NCBI GenBank assembly: GCA_035267205.1
Contig: DATFLZ010000088.1
Location: 1-5,921, forward strand
Direction: 5' to 3'
From: CAXMST01 sp035267205
GTDB taxonomy: Bacteria; Actinomycetota; Thermoleophilia; Solirubrobacterales; 70-9
Length of the DNA: 5,921 nucleotides
Both the position numbers and the translations under genes were made by a program. This document shows, piece after piece, positions 3,995 through 5,921 of the stretch; the stretch's first letter is position 1, and each line of letters begins with the position of its first letter. The notes beneath the pieces were generated by a model, which made no database searches, was not told the DNA's origin, and was given only the letters and a program-made list of their open reading frames with translations.

Positions 3995-5023
3995 ATGATG
4001 ATCGTGATGAAACCGGAGGCCGAGGAAGAGCAGATCGACGCTGTCGTCGCTCGCGTCGAGGAGGTCGGCTGCTCAGCGCACGTCTCGCGAGGAGATCAGG
4101 TGACCGTGGTCGGCGCGATCGGCGATCGCGAGAAGGTCCAGTCCCTGGGCCTGGAGGGCGCCGTCGGCGTCGACCACCTCGTGCCGATCCTGAAGCCCTA
4201 CAAGCTCGCGTCCGCGCAGTTCCGCAAGGGCGAGCGCTCGATCCACGACATCGGCGGACGCCGGGTCGGCGGCGAGCGCTTCGCGCTGATCGCGGGGCCG
4301 TGCACCGTCGAGAGCCGCGAGCAGACGCTCGAGATCGCCGACCGCGTCGCCGACGCGGGCGCGGCGATGCTCCGTGGAGGCGCGTACAAGCCGCGCACGT
4401 CTCCCTACTCCTTCCAGGGGCTGGGGCTCGAGGGCCTGAAGCTGCTGCAGGAGGCGAAGGAGGCCACCGGGCTTCCAATCGTGACCGAGCTGATGGACGC
4501 CCGGGACGTCGGCGACGTCGCCGAGGTCGCCGACGTGATTCAGGTCGGCGCCCGGAACATGCAGAACTACAACCTGCTGACCGAGGTCGGGCGCACCGAT
4601 TGCGCGGTGCTGCTCAAGCGCGGCCTAGCGGCAACGCTCGAGGAGCTGCTGATGGCCGCCGAGTACGTGCTCAAGGAGGGCAACGAGCGGGTGATGCTGT
4701 GCGAGCGCGGCATCCGCACATACGAGAACAGCTACCGGTTCACCCTCGATCTGCTGGCGGTTCCCGCGCTCCGGGAGATGACCCACCTGCCGGTGATCAT
4801 CGACCCGAGCCACGCGGCGGGCCGGCGCGACTGGGTGCGACCGATGTCGATGGCCGCGGCCGCGGCGGGCGCCGACGGGATCATTGTCGAGGTGCACAAC
4901 GAGCCCGAGACGGCGATCTGCGACGGGCCGCAGGCGCTGCCGACCGAGGGGTTCGCCGAGTACGCCGAGCAGGTCCGAGCGGTCGCTGCGGCTGCCGGCA
5001 AGGAGATGGCCGCGATCGCGTGA
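3995..5023 (+). CDS. aroF: 3-deoxy-7-phosphoheptulonate (DAHP) synthase, type I-beta with N-terminal regulatory domain
   Basis: This enzyme condenses phosphoenolpyruvate and erythrose 4-phosphate, the committed first step of the shikimate pathway, in the cytoplasm. The 342-aa protein aligns along its whole length with the Thermotoga maritima type of DAHP synthase. Residues about 1-70 (MIVMKPEAEEEQIDAVVARV, ending LKPYKL) form the ferredoxin-like ACT-resembling domain that mediates Tyr/Phe feedback inhibition in that enzyme. The TIM barrel follows. IAGPCTVESREQ carries metal ligand Cys103, and LRGGAYKPRTSPYSFQGLG (126-144) is the PEP/E4P signature. Further landmarks are IQVGARNMQNY (182-192), LLKRG (206-210), DPSHAAGRRD (270-279, metal ligand His273) and VEVHNEPETAICDG (298-311, ligands Glu299 and Asp310). 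All catalytic residues are present. ATG 3995 and ATG 3998 are both possible; homology to the MIVVLKP-type N-terminus slightly favours 3998. Expression appears to be controlled by the upstream leader region. Confidence 0.97.
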   Translation: MMIVMKPEAEEEQIDAVVARVEEVGCSAHVSRGDQVTVVGAIGDREKVQSLGLEGAVGVDHLVPILKPYKLASAQFRKGERSIHDIGGRRVGGERFALIAGPCTVESREQTLEIADRVADAGAAMLRGGAYKPRTSPYSFQGLGLEGLKLLQEAKEATGLPIVTELMDARDVGDVAEVADVIQVGARNMQNYNLLTEVGRTDCAVLLKRGLAATLEELLMAAEYVLKEGNERVMLCERGIRTYENSYRFTLDLLAVPALREMTHLPVIIDPSHAAGRRDWVRPMSMAAAAAGADGIIVEVHNEPETAICDGPQALPTEGFAEYAEQVRAVAAAAGKEMAAIA

Positions 5024-5045
5024 GCGATCCCGTGGCCAGGCACCG

Positions 5046-5921
5046 ATGAAGCTCGCCGTACTCGGCGTCGGACTCATCGGTGGCTCGATCGGCCTCGCCG
5101 CCAGGGAGCGCGGCGGGGCCGAGGTGCGCGGCTTCGACCCGGATCCCGGGACGGCGGAGCGGGCCCGCGAGTTGGGCGTGCTGGACCTCGTCGCCGACTC
5201 GGTTCCGGAGGCCGTCGCGGGCGCGGAGGTGGTGATCTGCGCCGGGCCTGTGCGGGCGCTGCCCGGCCTGGTGCGCGAGGCGCTGGAGGCGAGCGAAGCC
5301 GGCGTGGTCGTGAGCGACGTCGGCTCGACCAAGCTCGAGCTCGCCGAGTCGGTCGCGTCGATGGAGCAGGCGACGCGGTTCATCGGCGGGCATCCGCTCG
5401 CGGGCGCGGAGACCGCGGGCGTCGAGAACTCCCGCGCCGATCTGTTCGACGGCGCCCGCTGGTTCCTGACCCCGACGGATCGCTCGGAGGGCCTGTTGTT
5501 CGACCGGCTGCACAGCTTCCTGGCAGCTCTGGGCGCCCGCCCGCAGGCGATCGGTCCGGCCGAACACGATCGGGCGATGGCGACGATCAGCCACCTCCCT
5601 CACGTGCTCGCCAACGTTCTCGCCTCGCGGGCTGCCGAGACCCTGGTCGACGGTGAGCGCCGCTCGGAGGTCGGGCGCAGCTTCCGCGACACGATCCGCG
5701 TCGCCGGGGCGAATCCGGCGATCTGGGGCGACATCTTCGCTGCGAACTCCGATGCGGTCGCAGCTGAGGTCGATGCTGTGATCTCGCGGCTCGAGCGGGC
5801 CCGGGACCTGCTGCGGGCGGGCGACTCGGCCGCGCTGGCCGACTGGCAGCAGCGGGCGCACGACGACCGGGTCAAGCTGCTCGAGAGCGCGGTTCCCGGC
5901 GGCGAGCTGTTCGAGCTGCGG
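5046..5921 (+). CDS. tyrA: Prephenate dehydrogenase TyrA (3' end outside window)
   Basis: This enzyme oxidatively decarboxylates prephenate to 4-hydroxyphenylpyruvate, the precursor of tyrosine. The 292 codons present have no stop before the window ends. An N-terminal Rossmann fold is clear: LGVGLIGGSIGLA (6-18), with Asp31 at the end of the second strand (GFDPDP), which in this family favours NAD+ over NADP+. Further hallmarks are SDVGSTK (90-96, with the conserved Ser94), FIGGHPLAGAETAGVENSRA (112-131, catalytic-type His116), ISHLPHVLAN (181-190, His183/His186) and SFRDTIRVAGANPAIWGDIF (212-231), whose arginines bind prephenate. The dehydrogenase core looks nearly complete. Whether a C-terminal ACT domain follows cannot be seen. 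The ATG at 5046 lies 22 nt after the aroF stop with only a weak AGG (5038-5040) as Shine-Dalgarno, so it is very probably co-transcribed with aroF and under the same leader control. Confidence 0.95.
   Translation, partial: MKLAVLGVGLIGGSIGLAARERGGAEVRGFDPDPGTAERARELGVLDLVADSVPEAVAGAEVVICAGPVRALPGLVREALEASEAGVVVSDVGSTKLELAESVASMEQATRFIGGHPLAGAETAGVENSRADLFDGARWFLTPTDRSEGLLFDRLHSFLAALGARPQAIGPAEHDRAMATISHLPHVLANVLASRAAETLVDGERRSEVGRSFRDTIRVAGANPAIWGDIFAANSDAVAAEVDAVISRLERARDLLRAGDSAALADWQQRAHDDRVKLLESAVPGGELFELR

Noticed and set aside
3792..3998. A 68-codon + strand ORF starting at ATG 3792 and ending on the aroF start
   Set aside because: It overlaps the leader ORF in another frame, has no ribosome-binding site or -10 box at the right distance, and its Arg/Pro/Ala-rich sequence is typical of out-of-frame reading of GC-rich DNA.
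5032..5049. Five-codon GTG mini-ORF whose stop overlaps the tyrA ATG (ATGA), resembling the one before hisC
   Set aside because: No -10 box lies upstream and it falls in a 22-nt operon gap, so nothing supports its use.
4881..5861. Long minus-strand open frames opposite tyrA
   Set aside because: tyrA is continuous from 5046 to the window end with full dehydrogenase motifs. The opposite frames are by-products of its codon bias.
1..5921. Mobile elements, CRISPR arrays, tRNA or rRNA genes
   Set aside because: No transposase or integrase motifs, terminal repeats, regularly spaced repeats, or tRNA-like or rRNA-like sequence were noticed. The genes are ordinary core genes.

Overview
The window is high-GC DNA with tightly packed genes, all on the + strand, joined by short gaps or ATGA start/stop overlaps. 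Gene content, GC-ending codons, and TANNNT-type -10 boxes sitting 7-8 nt before start codons suggest an actinobacterium. The order scpA-scpB-ACT-rluB followed by an aromatic amino acid cluster fits a Thermoleophilia-like lineage, but that placement is an inference.

Layout. Positions 1-979 hold the end of scpA and all of scpB, the accessory subunits of the SMC chromosome-condensation complex. Positions 1015-1449 encode a small ACT-domain protein. Positions 1477-2199 encode an RluB-type 23S rRNA pseudouridine synthase. Then come monofunctional AroH chorismate mutase (2196-2579), a HisC-family aminotransferase (2593-3681), a type I-beta DAHP synthase with an N-terminal regulatory domain (3995-5023), and prephenate dehydrogenase (5046 to the window end, 3' end missing). 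DAHP synthase opens the shikimate pathway. Chorismate mutase makes prephenate, the dehydrogenase oxidises it, and the aminotransferase can complete tyrosine or phenylalanine. The same aminotransferase family also serves histidine synthesis.

The most interesting part is the 313-nt gap between hisC and aroF (3682-3994). It is not empty. A promoter (TTGCGC, 17 bp, TACAAC) lies 8 nt before an unannotated 29-codon ORF at 3740-3829. The second half of that ORF reads HAYVYSWFTRFS, so five of the last ten residues are Tyr, Tyr, Trp, Phe and Phe. Both Tyr codons are TAT and both Phe codons are TTT, which the neighbouring genes mostly avoid. Downstream there are mutually exclusive long base-pairings that begin at the ORF's stop codon. 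This looks like a ribosome-mediated attenuator sensing all three aromatic amino acids and controlling aroF-tyrA. The leader peptide appears to be translated from a leaderless or nearly leaderless transcript. No U-tract terminator is visible, so the output step (unusual intrinsic terminator, Rho or translation) is unresolved.

A second theme is a repeated leaderless-promoter signature before the ACT gene, rluB, hisC and the aroF leader. Several genes in this apparent operon may therefore have their own internal promoters.
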